Part shown: piece by piece, positions 7,473 through 13,401 of the stretch | Layout of the letters: the number at the start of each line of letters is the position of its first letter | Numbering within the stretch: the stretch's first letter is position 1 | Assembly (NCBI GenBank): GCA_038212305.1 | Contig: JBBQUP010000083.1 | Location: forward strand, 1-15,341 | DNA length: 15,341 bases | DNA from: JBBQUP01 sp038212305 | GTDB taxonomy: Bacteria; Bacteroidota; Bacteroidia; Bacteroidales; Marinilabiliaceae | Direction of reading: 5' to 3' | Notes under the pieces: model-generated | Databases searched by the model: none | Told to the model about the DNA's origin: nothing | What the model saw: the letters and a program-made list of their open reading frames with translations, nothing else | Program-made: the position numbers and the translations under genes

Positions 7473-8605
7473 TGTTTGAAACACTTTCGCATTTAGCATT
7501 GCAGAATTATTGGTGGTTTATTATTTCACTGTTAGGAGCTTTATTGGTTTTTTTAATGTTTGTTCAAGGTGGTCAAACTTTAATTTTCACAATTGGAAAA
7601 ACGGATAAAGAACGATCGATGCTTATAAATACATTGGGTCGCAAATGGGAGTTTACCTTTACAACGTTAGTGACTTTTGGAGGTGCATTTTTTGCATCGT
7701 TTCCCTTGTTTTACAGCACTAGTTTTGGCGGTGCTTATTGGGTTTGGATGATTATTTTGTTTGCATTTGTATTGCAAGCCGTATCATACGAATTTCGAAG
7801 TCGCCCCAATAACGCGTTTGGACATAAAACTTACGAGGTTTTTTTGGTAATTAATGGAATTATTGGAACCGTATTAATTGGAATTGCTGTTGCTACCTTT
7901 TTTACTGGATCGGCTTTTTCGGTTAACGATATGAACCAGAGTCAATGGGAAACACCATGGCATGGGTTAGAGGCTGCTTTAAATCTGCACAATTTATTAT
8001 TAGGACTTAGTGTATTTTTCTTATCCCGCATATTGGGCTCGTTGTATTTTATTAATACAATCGATCATCACGAAATTGTACAACGCTCACAGCGACAAGT
8101 TGTTGTTAATGCCGTTCCGTTTTTATTAGTGTTTTTAAGTTTTGTAGGTTGGCTTTTAATACGCGATGGCTATGCTGTGGATGCCTCAACCAAAATCGTC
8201 AGTCTCGAAGCTTTTAAATATTTTCACAATTTAGTTGAAATGCCTTTAGTTGCTTTATTGTTTTTAGTTGGTGTGGTTGGCGTTTTGTGGGGTATTGGCA
8301 TAACACTCATTAAAAAGAGCACTCAAGGCATTTGGTATTCGGGCGGAGGAACTATTCTTACGGTGTTGGCATTGTTACTTCTTGCCGGATATAATCATAC
8401 CGCTTTCTATCCATCGTCGTTCGATTTGCAAAGCTCATTAACCATCGAAAATGCTTCTTCGAGCCATTTTACGCTTACTGCCATGAGCTATGTTTCGCTC
8501 TTTATTCCTGTGGTTATAGTTTATATATGGTTTGCATGGAAAGCGATTAATAAAACTAAAATGGATGAAACTGAGTTAGAATCAAAGGATGTTCATATTT
8601 ATTAA
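7472..8605 (+). CDS. cydB: Cytochrome bd oxidase subunit II
   Basis: A 377-residue, highly hydrophobic protein of the CydB family, with about eight or nine membrane segments. The N-terminal block GGQTLIFTIGKTDKERSMLIN followed by RKWEFTFTTLVTFGGAFFASFP corresponds to the conserved region around E. coli Trp57/Asp58; here the acidic position appears to be Glu60 (Trp59-Glu60) rather than Asp, which keeps the charge. AYWVW and SYEFRSRP follow as in the family. CydB pairs with CydA in the inner membrane and contributes to the structure and to proton access to the oxygen site; it binds no essential heme in most members. Its ATG overlaps the cydA stop codon by one base. A 38-codon peptide gene follows 16 bases after its stop. 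No cydCD transporter genes are seen in this window. Confidence 0.96.
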   Translation: MFETLSHLALQNYWWFIISLLGALLVFLMFVQGGQTLIFTIGKTDKERSMLINTLGRKWEFTFTTLVTFGGAFFASFPLFYSTSFGGAYWVWMIILFAFVLQAVSYEFRSRPNNAFGHKTYEVFLVINGIIGTVLIGIAVATFFTGSAFSVNDMNQSQWETPWHGLEAALNLHNLLLGLSVFFLSRILGSLYFINTIDHHEIVQRSQRQVVVNAVPFLLVFLSFVGWLLIRDGYAVDASTKIVSLEAFKYFHNLVEMPLVALLFLVGVVGVLWGIGITLIKKSTQGIWYSGGGTILTVLALLLLAGYNHTAFYPSSFDLQSSLTIENASSSHFTLTAMSYVSLFIPVVIVYIWFAWKAINKTKMDETELESKDVHIY

Positions 8606-8621
8606 TTTAAACAAGGTTGTT

Positions 8622-8738
8622 ATGACACATTTATCTTCAATATTATGGTTATTAACTTGGCCGTTAACTATTTATGTGAGTTATTTGGTAATATCATGGA
8701 TTTTAAAAAAGTACGATAAGCCTGTCGCTGATGAGTAG
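8622..8738 (+). CDS. CydX-like small subunit of cytochrome bd oxidase
   Basis: A 38-residue peptide (39 codons with TAG) that begins 16 bases after cydB. It has a single membrane helix, about residues 5-28 (SSILWLLTWPLTIYVSYLVI), followed by SWILKKYDKPVADE, a positively charged then acidic tail. CydX, CbdX and CydS peptides of about 30-40 residues with one helix and an N-terminal Trp are known to stabilise bd oxidases and are encoded right after cydB, so size, place and topology agree. I did not see a close sequence match to the E. coli CydX, so the gene symbol is left empty. The cyd terminator follows about 90 bases later with no other gene between. Confidence 0.75.
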   Translation: MTHLSSILWLLTWPLTIYVSYLVISWILKKYDKPVADE

Positions 8739-8767
8739 TTGATTTCGAGAATTGACAAGGGTGAATC

Positions 8768-8784
8768 TCACTGCTTACCAGTGA
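8768..8784. repeat. Small perfect hairpin after the CydX-like gene
   Basis: TCACTG (8768-8773) pairs with CAGTGA (8779-8784) over a 5-base loop. It has no T run, so it is not a terminator by itself. It lies between the last cyd gene and its terminator and could protect the 3' end of the mRNA, or be chance. Confidence 0.35.
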
Positions 8785-8825
8785 ATTAAGATTACATTAT
8801 TTCGTTCGATGAAAAATAATCACAC

Positions 8826-8856
8826 AAAAAACCCACTATTATTTGGTGGGTTTTTT
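8826..8856. terminator. Terminator of the cytochrome bd operon
   Basis: An A tract plus CCCAC (8826-8836) pairs with GTGGG plus a T tract (8846-8856) around a 9-base loop, giving an 11-bp stem followed by T residues. It ends the DUF4492-cydA-cydB-peptide operon. The A tract on the left means it could also act in the opposite direction. Confidence 0.88.
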
Positions 8857-8916
8857 GGTATGTGAATAATCTAATTGTAGTATTTTTTCCCTTTTATCAA
8901 GGTAAATCAATACGAC

Positions 8917-8946
8917 TTGTATTTATCTAAAAATCAGTTATCTTGG
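8917..8946 (+). promoter_or_regulatory. Candidate promoter for the esterase lipoprotein gene
   Basis: TTG at 8917-8919 and TATCTTGG at 8939-8946 are 19 bases apart. They resemble the Bacteroidota -33 TTTG and -7 TAnnTTTG boxes, with one mismatch in the -7. Transcription would start near 8953, leaving a leader of about 75 bases before the ATG at 9029. The position, just after the cyd terminator, fits. Confidence 0.4.
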
Positions 8947-9028
8947 CGGCATAATTCTACTAGCCGAAATATTGTTAGTAGGTCAACGTTATAGCATTAA
9001 TAAGTAATTGATTACAATATTGTGTTCT

Positions 9029-9862
9029 ATGAGAAGAGTCGTTTTTCTATTTTTGATAATAATATCAACTATCGGTTGTCAACAAACTGATGAGCCTCTT
9101 GATTTTACTATGCTAACTAATTTGCCAAAAGATAAAGGAGGACAGCATTTAGCGTTTCCTTATTTATCTACTGATGCTCCATTTGGGCACTATGTTTATT
9201 TACCATCATCGTATAATGACGTTGCATCTGCTCGATATCCATTATTAATATTCTTGCATGGATCAGGCGAGAGTGGCAATAGCAGTTCTGATAAGGACAG
9301 ACTCAAGTTGGTGCTTCGCAATGGTCCGCCAAAAATGATTGAAGCTAAAACCTGGAAGCCTACTTATCCAATGATTGTTGTTTCACCGCAATCGCATTAC
9401 AATGGTTGGAAGGCTAACGACATTGATTTGCTTATTAAATATATCGTAGCTCATTATCCAATTAATGAAACCCGTATTTATTTAACTGGTTTAAGCATGG
9501 GTGGCTTTGGAACTTTTACCTATCTAACCGAAAGAGGTAATTTGGGAAGAGTTGCCGCTGCCGTAGCTATTTGTGGGGGTGGAAATTTAAGTAAAGTTAG
9601 TGCGTGTAGTAAAATTCCCATCTGGGTGTTTCATGGCGATGCCGATAATACCGTTCCCATGAGTAATTCAGTTAATTTTGTAGAAGCATATAACAACCAA
9701 ACGCCTGTTGCAGTTCGCAAAGCTAAGCTGACTATTTATCCCAATGTTGGTCATGATAGTTGGACAAAAACATACGATGGTTCAGGAAAAGGTTCCGAGC
9801 GTAAAGATTACGATATTTTTAATGAGTCAATCTACGATTGGATGTTTAAATATCAGAAGTAA
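9029..9862 (+). CDS. Lipoprotein esterase of the alpha/beta-hydrolase fold (PHB-depolymerase/phospholipase type)
   Basis: A 277-residue protein. I chose ATG 9029 because it yields a clean lipoprotein signal peptide, RRVVFLFLIIISTIGC, with Cys17 as the lipidated residue; an upstream TTG at 9008 in frame would add 7 residues and weaken it. The alpha/beta-hydrolase core has an oxyanion region HGSGESG (77-83), the nucleophile elbow GLSMGG with Ser156, an acid residue in HGDADNTVP (Asp206 the likely one), and a catalytic His242 in VGHDSW. The arrangement and the VSPQS and TGLSMGGFGT patterns match the dienelactone-hydrolase/PHB-depolymerase-like esterases often annotated as predicted peptidase or phospholipase/carboxylesterase. 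It is probably anchored to the cell envelope and cleaves ester bonds in carbohydrate esters, lipids or similar; the substrate is not deducible. It stands alone, with its own candidate promoter, between the cyd terminator and the minus-strand regulator block. Confidence 0.88.
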   Translation: MRRVVFLFLIIISTIGCQQTDEPLDFTMLTNLPKDKGGQHLAFPYLSTDAPFGHYVYLPSSYNDVASARYPLLIFLHGSGESGNSSSDKDRLKLVLRNGPPKMIEAKTWKPTYPMIVVSPQSHYNGWKANDIDLLIKYIVAHYPINETRIYLTGLSMGGFGTFTYLTERGNLGRVAAAVAICGGGNLSKVSACSKIPIWVFHGDADNTVPMSNSVNFVEAYNNQTPVAVRKAKLTIYPNVGHDSWTKTYDGSGKGSERKDYDIFNESIYDWMFKYQK

Positions 9863-9996
9863 AAGGCTTTAAATCATGTGGGCTGTGATTCGTTACGATT
9901 CTATTAGAAAGCCATCATTTTTAGTCTGCCGAGTTCCCTTTAGCAACAAAAACGAAAATCAATCGTTCAGCGAAAGGCTTTAATGATGTGGGATGC
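9863..9996 (+). repeat. Two degenerate direct repeat copies after the esterase gene
   Basis: Copy 1 begins at about 9863 (AAAGGCTTTAA, then ATCATGTGGGCTG) and copy 2 at about 9973 (AAAGGCTTTAA, then TGATGTGGGATG). They share the first 11 bases and ATGTGGG with a two-base indel between, and lie 110 bases apart. The intervening AAAGCC at 9907 could pair with GGCTTT of copy 1. They may be parts of a dispersed intergenic repeat; no coding sense was found. Confidence 0.4.
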
Positions 9997-10045
9997 AATA
10001 GTATATGGAGATATTATTATATTTGGAGTTGATGAATAATCAGAT

Positions 10046-10620
10046 TTAATAATCCACAACCCTATTGTTTGAAATAAGCAGAGGATTCATTTTTAGAATT
10101 TTTACGAGAGCCAGGTAAACCTCAGGTTTCTCTCGGTTGAACTCATATGACTTCTCGAAAAACATTTCTACCGAAACAGCAAAGAACTCGCGAATATTCG
10201 CTCCTCCGTAAGATCGAAAAAATGTATCTGTCGCGTTGTTTATTTTGGCCATCTGAACAAAAGCCAAACGATAGAACTCGTTAAGCGCATCGGTATTAAT
10301 AAAACAAAACTTACCGTTGTTAATCAAATTCTCAAAATCAAAGGCGTGAGCCATTTCGTGCAAGCCTAGGCAGTCCCAGCTACCAATGCTTTCATTTCGG
10401 GAGTTACTTTGGTTAAGCCTCCGCGTGAAATAAATTTTTTATTATCGATAAATAACTGAACTCTTTTTTCAAATATTTCTTTGTCCTTTAAATTTAATTG
10501 AGTGTAAAAATTAAAATATTTCCTCACAAAAGGAAGATATTGAGGCATTAGCGAGCGAAATAAATATTGACTGTTTAAGGTGTTGAATACCTGTTTAAAT
10601 GCAGAATACAGAATTTTCAC
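10046..10620 (-). pseudogene. MtfA-like (M90) zinc peptidase gene with central deletion
   Basis: Two minus-strand pieces belong to one gene. The N-terminal piece (10620-10366, 84 codons plus TAG) starts with GTG (KILYSAFKQ) and contains KDKEIFEKRVQLFIDNKKFI and TKVTPEMKALVAGTA, the helical front of the family. In the next frame the sequence reads LGLHEMAHAFDFEN, the HExxH zinc motif, then REFFAVSVEMFFEKSYEF and a C-terminal tail to 10046. In MtfA and its relatives, roughly 60-70 residues (including a central beta segment) separate the two parts; here they meet directly at about 10364-10371, with a frame change. So a deletion of roughly 200 bases that is not a multiple of three has removed the centre and placed a TAG at the joint. 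MtfA in E. coli binds and inactivates the Mlc repressor; the role in Bacteroidota is unknown. It lies downstream of the WYL regulator on the same strand but is probably separate from it. Confidence 0.82.
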
Positions 10621-10679
10621 AACGGCAATACAAGTATTAATAAGGTGGCAAAAACAAAAAGTATTCTTAGTGAATGCAT
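10617..10679 (-). other. Short hydrophobic leader frame overlapping the MtfA-like start
   Basis: ATG at 10679-10677 opens a 20-residue frame, HSLRILFVFATLLILVLPL, ending in TGA 10619-10617, which overlaps the GTG start (10620-10618) of the MtfA-like gene. It looks like a membrane helix. Because several Bacteroidota members of this peptidase family have an N-terminal helix, this may be the original N-terminus displaced by another frameshift, or a separate leader peptide. Weakly supported. Confidence 0.3.
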
Positions 10680-10741
10680 ATTATTGTTAACAGCGATAAT
10701 TGGTTTTAGTGATTTAAAATTCCTTAAGCTCAATTGCGTTT

Positions 10742-11689
10742 TTACTTATAATGCTTAAATAATTCAGCTACATTATTTTTCGTAATTGTTTTTAGTTCTT
10801 GTGGCGAAATAATTTCAACTTTATCCTCCATGCTTAATACCCATTTCGAAAATACCTGAATGTTTGAGTTAGCAAATTTTAAATTGTAATACTCTCCATT
10901 ATGTATTTCTTCAACCAATCCAAACCAGTATTTTGATGAGGCAAGACTGTCAAATATACTTTTATGAACTTTTAAATCAATACTGAATAAGCTGTTTTCT
11001 TCAGAGATTTTATGGAAGTACTCATTTAATGTAATGTGGCTTTTGTCTGTATAATTTTCATCTAAAATAGTTAAAGCTTTTACCCTATCTAATCTGAAAT
11101 CGCGATAATCACTCCTGAGTCTGCAATAGGCAATTAAGTGCCAGCGCATACCATAATTACAAAGGCTAATAGGTTCAATATTTCTTTTTGAATTCTGACT
11201 ATTGTAATTTGCTTCGTATTCAATTTGCAAAACCTTTTTATTGGCTAAAGCAGTCTGTATGTCAAATAGATACAAATCGAGTTCTTTATTTGTTGGCGTA
11301 TTGTAGTTGAGAACTATAATCTTATTGTTTAAATTATCGAGGTATTCTTTTTCTGAGATTTTAAGAACTGATTTTACTTTGTAAAGAGCCGACTCGAAAG
11401 CATGACTGACTTTCGAATCGGACATTTTACAAATTAGCTTTTCGGCTAATAAAAATGCGCATGCTTCTTCTTTTGTAAACATGACAGGAGGTAAGTGATA
11501 CTCTGAACTTAAAAAATAACCCACGCCCGCTTCAGCACCTATTGGAATGCCGGCTTTTTCAAGAGCTCTAATGTCGCGATAAACAGTTCTTATACTTATA
11601 TCAAATCTATTGGCTATTTCGGCAGCCTTAACTATTTTTTTACTCTGTAATTGAATCAGAATAGCACTTAATCTATCAATTCTATTCAC
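10742..11689 (-). CDS. WYL-domain helix-turn-helix transcriptional regulator (YafY-like)
   Basis: A 315-residue protein starting with GTG; the GTGA at 11689-11686 overlaps the stop codon of the preceding DUF3795 gene, which supports this start and translational coupling. Residues about 3-60 form the HTH_11-type domain (RLSAILIQLQ, AAEIANRFDISIRTVYRDIR, ALEKAGIPI), which binds DNA. Residues about 145-215 form the WYL domain, with RWHLIAYCRLRSDYRDFRLD (WHL at 183-185 in place of WYL) and the FRLDRV motif. WYL domains sense ligands, often nucleic acids or nucleotides, and appear in regulators of defence and stress genes, but this subgroup is very widespread and usually serves ordinary metabolism. 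It is probably cotranscribed with DUF3795 and maybe with the GyrI-like gene, and likely controls this same operon; the ligand is unknown. Confidence 0.92.
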   Translation of the reverse strand: MNRIDRLSAILIQLQSKKIVKAAEIANRFDISIRTVYRDIRALEKAGIPIGAEAGVGYFLSSEYHLPPVMFTKEEACAFLLAEKLICKMSDSKVSHAFESALYKVKSVLKISEKEYLDNLNNKIIVLNYNTPTNKELDLYLFDIQTALANKKVLQIEYEANYNSQNSKRNIEPISLCNYGMRWHLIAYCRLRSDYRDFRLDRVKALTILDENYTDKSHITLNEYFHKISEENSLFSIDLKVHKSIFDSLASSKYWFGLVEEIHNGEYYNLKFANSNIQVFSKWVLSMEDKVEIISPQELKTITKNNVAELFKHYK

Positions 11690-12060
11690 TTCGAAAGTAT
11701 TTGTCGTTTTTTAATGGCCATTTGTCCTAAACTACTCATTTTTTCGCAATAGATAGCAGCTCCATTTTCCTTAATATAATTCAAACTTGCAATGCGATCG
11801 GTTTTAAAAATCAGTTGAAATACTTTGGCAATAGGGTTGTTAAGTTTTTTGCATACAGATATACTATTTATGTTGCATTCAGAACAATTTAAATAGGAAT
11901 TTTCGATGTTGCAGGTTCTTATTTTACACCATTTAGCTTTTACGTTTTCTTTGCAGCCAGGGCATTTACCTTTTAAATATTTCGCACATGCTCCGCAGTA
12001 TAACCCGCAATAGGCTAGTAGATTAACGTCATTAATAGATGCTTTTTTATTTGTGTTCAT
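11686..12060 (-). CDS. DUF3795 cysteine-rich small protein
   Basis: A 124-residue protein with ten cysteines in its first 70 residues: AYCGLYCGACAKYLKGKCPG (Cys18, 22, 25, 33), then Cys36, 45, 50, 59, 62 and 70, plus one near residue 105. The CGLYCGACxxxxxGxCPGC pattern is the hallmark of DUF3795, presumed to bind zinc or an iron-sulfur cluster; the biochemical role is unknown. It lacks a signal peptide, so it is likely cytoplasmic. Its stop overlaps the start of the WYL regulator (GTGA), and it follows the GyrI-like gene by 96 bases on the same strand. The C-terminal half (FKTDRIASLNYIKENGAAIY, then YCEKMSS) is conserved-looking but without a named domain. Confidence 0.82.
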   Translation of the reverse strand: MNTNKKASINDVNLLAYCGLYCGACAKYLKGKCPGCKENVKAKWCKIRTCNIENSYLNCSECNINSISVCKKLNNPIAKVFQLIFKTDRIASLNYIKENGAAIYCEKMSSLGQMAIKKRQILSK

Positions 12061-12156
12061 TGTCGGGAGTTTTTAATGTTGATGTAATTTTTTAGCAAGC
12101 CTAAAGGTATAGAAAGCACAAGGCTCAAGTATAAACTAAAGCCTTAGCACTTATAA

Positions 12157-12609
12157 CTATTTAACTTCTATTTGAATCTCGGTAATGCATTTCGATGGAT
12201 CCTCAAAATCGCAATTGAGATAAACTTCACGGTTAATTCCTGTAGGAATTGCACCGGTTTTACCCATCTCACTAAATATTTTGACATACACCTTACCAAA
12301 TTCACTCCACGAGCCATTGTGAATATAGGATAAACAATTAAACGGGGGTAGTTCTTTAAACACAATTACCTTTGTATCAGATCCTTTTTTGTCAACAGGG
12401 AAACATATTTCAAGTGTCAATTCCGATTCCATTTTCCCATCACATCCAATATAATTCCATATCTGAGGTGCATTGGGCTCGAGGTTTTGTTTTTGAAGCG
12501 CTTCCATTATTTGCATTGGTTTTACACCTACAGCATCATTAATTTTGGACAATGAGGTTTTAAAACTATGCACTGCGACAAGTGTTTTTGCAATTTTCTT
12601 TAGTTCCAT
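12157..12609 (-). CDS. GyrI-like small-molecule-binding domain protein
   Basis: A 150-residue stand-alone protein with the features of the GyrI-like/AraC effector-binding (SOUL-type BRE) fold: KTLVAVHSFKTSLSKINDAV, LEICFPVD, LPPFNCLSYIHNGSWSEFGK (with the conserved H-x-G-x-W/Y-x-x-F segment) and a closing segment INREVYLNCDFEDPSKCITE ending in the usual beta strand IQIEVK. Members bind or hydrolyse hydrophobic small molecules; some inhibit DNA gyrase or serve as sensory domains of MerR/AraC regulators. No DNA-binding domain is fused here. The neighbouring WYL regulator may use the ligand signal, or this protein may sequester a toxic compound. A perfect 6-3-6 palindrome lies 18 bases upstream of the ATG. 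It is followed by DUF3795 after 96 bases, with a weak hairpin (AAGGCT/AGCCTT around 12119-12145) between. Confidence 0.82.
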   Translation of the reverse strand: MELKKIAKTLVAVHSFKTSLSKINDAVGVKPMQIMEALQKQNLEPNAPQIWNYIGCDGKMESELTLEICFPVDKKGSDTKVIVFKELPPFNCLSYIHNGSWSEFGKVYVKIFSEMGKTGAIPTGINREVYLNCDFEDPSKCITEIQIEVK

Positions 12610-12943
12610 TTTTAGGCATTTTTTAATTTGTACTATACAAAGAAAATTGAGGTAAGTGACAACAGTATGTCAGTAGTTTAAAATAAAATTAGGATTTTTA
12701 TTATTTCCCTTCTAATTAGTGTCTGCACGAAAACTGCATTTCTCAACGTCTTTGATAAGAAAGCTTCAAAGACAAGGCTTTCGAAATTTTGAAAATCAAG
12801 AAGTTCACTTTTGTGAATGACTGTTTTCAAAATGAGAATAACGCAGTATTTGGAGTTTTCTTGCAAAGACTAATTATTAAATCTAGATCTATAGATTAGG
12901 TTATTGGTTCTGTTTTTAGTCATCAGCCTTCCGTAATTAAATA
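12610..12943. other. Intergenic region upstream of the GyrI-like gene and the chemoreceptor remnant
   Basis: 334 AT-rich bases. They contain the palindrome at 12627-12641 (listed separately) and an imperfect hairpin at 12787-12832: TTTTGAAAA (12787-12795) pairs with TTTTCAAAA (12824-12832), and TTCAC (12804-12808) with GTGAA (12813-12817), with unpaired bulges between. A small palindromic block AATCTA-GATCTA-TAGATT lies near 12879-12896. A minus-strand frame across 12678-12866 (62 codons) has no recognisable homology and is not called as a gene. The region may be the eroded remainder of the chemoreceptor's N-terminal part, but I could not read any receptor sequence there. Confidence 0.45.
12627..12641. 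promoter_or_regulatory. Palindromic operator candidate TTTGTA-N3-TACAAA
   Basis: A perfect inverted repeat with 6-base arms and a 3-base centre, located 18 bases upstream of the GyrI-like ATG on the minus strand. Its place overlaps where the promoter and transcription start should be (TTTCTTTG just upstream resembles a -7 box with one mismatch). It is a plausible operator for the WYL regulator encoded in the same cluster; chance is possible in AT-rich DNA. Confidence 0.4.
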
Positions 12944-13382
12944 ATGTGTATTTTTAAAGCTTCTGATTTATTTATTGAACTATGTCTAAAAAATGTAATT
13001 TTTGTAATAATTCTCCTTACTAGTCTCGTGATTTTTGCTATTGCAAAACGAATTATTTTTAAGCTGGATGGGAATGTTAAGCAGAGTGGCTGCTGATGAA
13101 ATCGTATTATTGTCAACTACGATGTTTGATAATGCTAATAAAACGAATGAATTACTCTCTGATGTGATTCCAGATATTCAACGAAATTCGGTTTTAATGC
13201 AAGAGGTAACTGCGGCAAGTAATGAGCAAATTGATGGCATTGGTAACATAAATTGCTCAGTGCAAGAGCTGCAAGACGGAAGTAACGAAACGGTTATGGT
13301 TTCGAACCGTATGGCCGAAGAATCTAAGACATTAAGTGAGCAGTTTAAACTTTTAAATAAGGCTATTGAATATTTTAAATAG
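12944..13382 (+). pseudogene. Remnant of a methyl-accepting chemotaxis protein
   Basis: Two frames carry pieces of one receptor type. Frame A (12944-13096, 50 codons plus TGA) encodes a membrane helix, KNVIFVIILLTSLVIFAIAK, followed by RIIFKLDGNVK, resembling the second membrane helix and the start of the HAMP linker of a chemoreceptor. Frame B, open from 13035 but chemoreceptor-like only from about 13077 to 13382, encodes VAADEIVLLSTTMFDNANKT, then LLSDVIPDIQRNSVLMQEVT and AASNEQIDGIGNIN, which matches the C-terminal half of the signalling hairpin (VVADEV..., IVPDIQ..., AASNEQ...). The region between, normally a couple of hundred residues with HAMP, methylation helices and the CheA/CheW-binding tip, is missing, and the frames meet near 13075-13090. 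The periplasmic sensor is also missing. So the gene has lost most of its length by deletion and cannot signal. No che genes are seen nearby. Confidence 0.75.
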
Positions 13383-13389
13383 CCTTATT
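13356..13389. terminator. Bidirectional hairpin between the chemoreceptor remnant and the flavoprotein
   Basis: AATAAGGCTATT (13356-13367) and AATAGCCTTATT (13378-13389) form a perfect 12-bp stem around a 10-base loop. It overlaps the last codons and stop of the remnant, and lies 13 bases beyond the stop of the convergent flavoprotein gene. The T tracts are short on both sides, so termination efficiency may be moderate. Confidence 0.75.
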
Positions 13390-13401
13390 CTTTACAACAT
13401 A

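Noticed and set aside
10742..12609. The WYL regulator as a marker of an anti-phage defence island
   Set aside because: No nuclease, helicase, methyltransferase or other defence gene lies nearby; the neighbours are a GyrI-like and a DUF3795 gene, which fit an ordinary sensing operon better.
12678..12866. 62-codon minus-strand frame in the gap before the chemoreceptor remnant
   Set aside because: No recognisable motif; composition is that of random AT-rich DNA and the region is better described by a hairpin.
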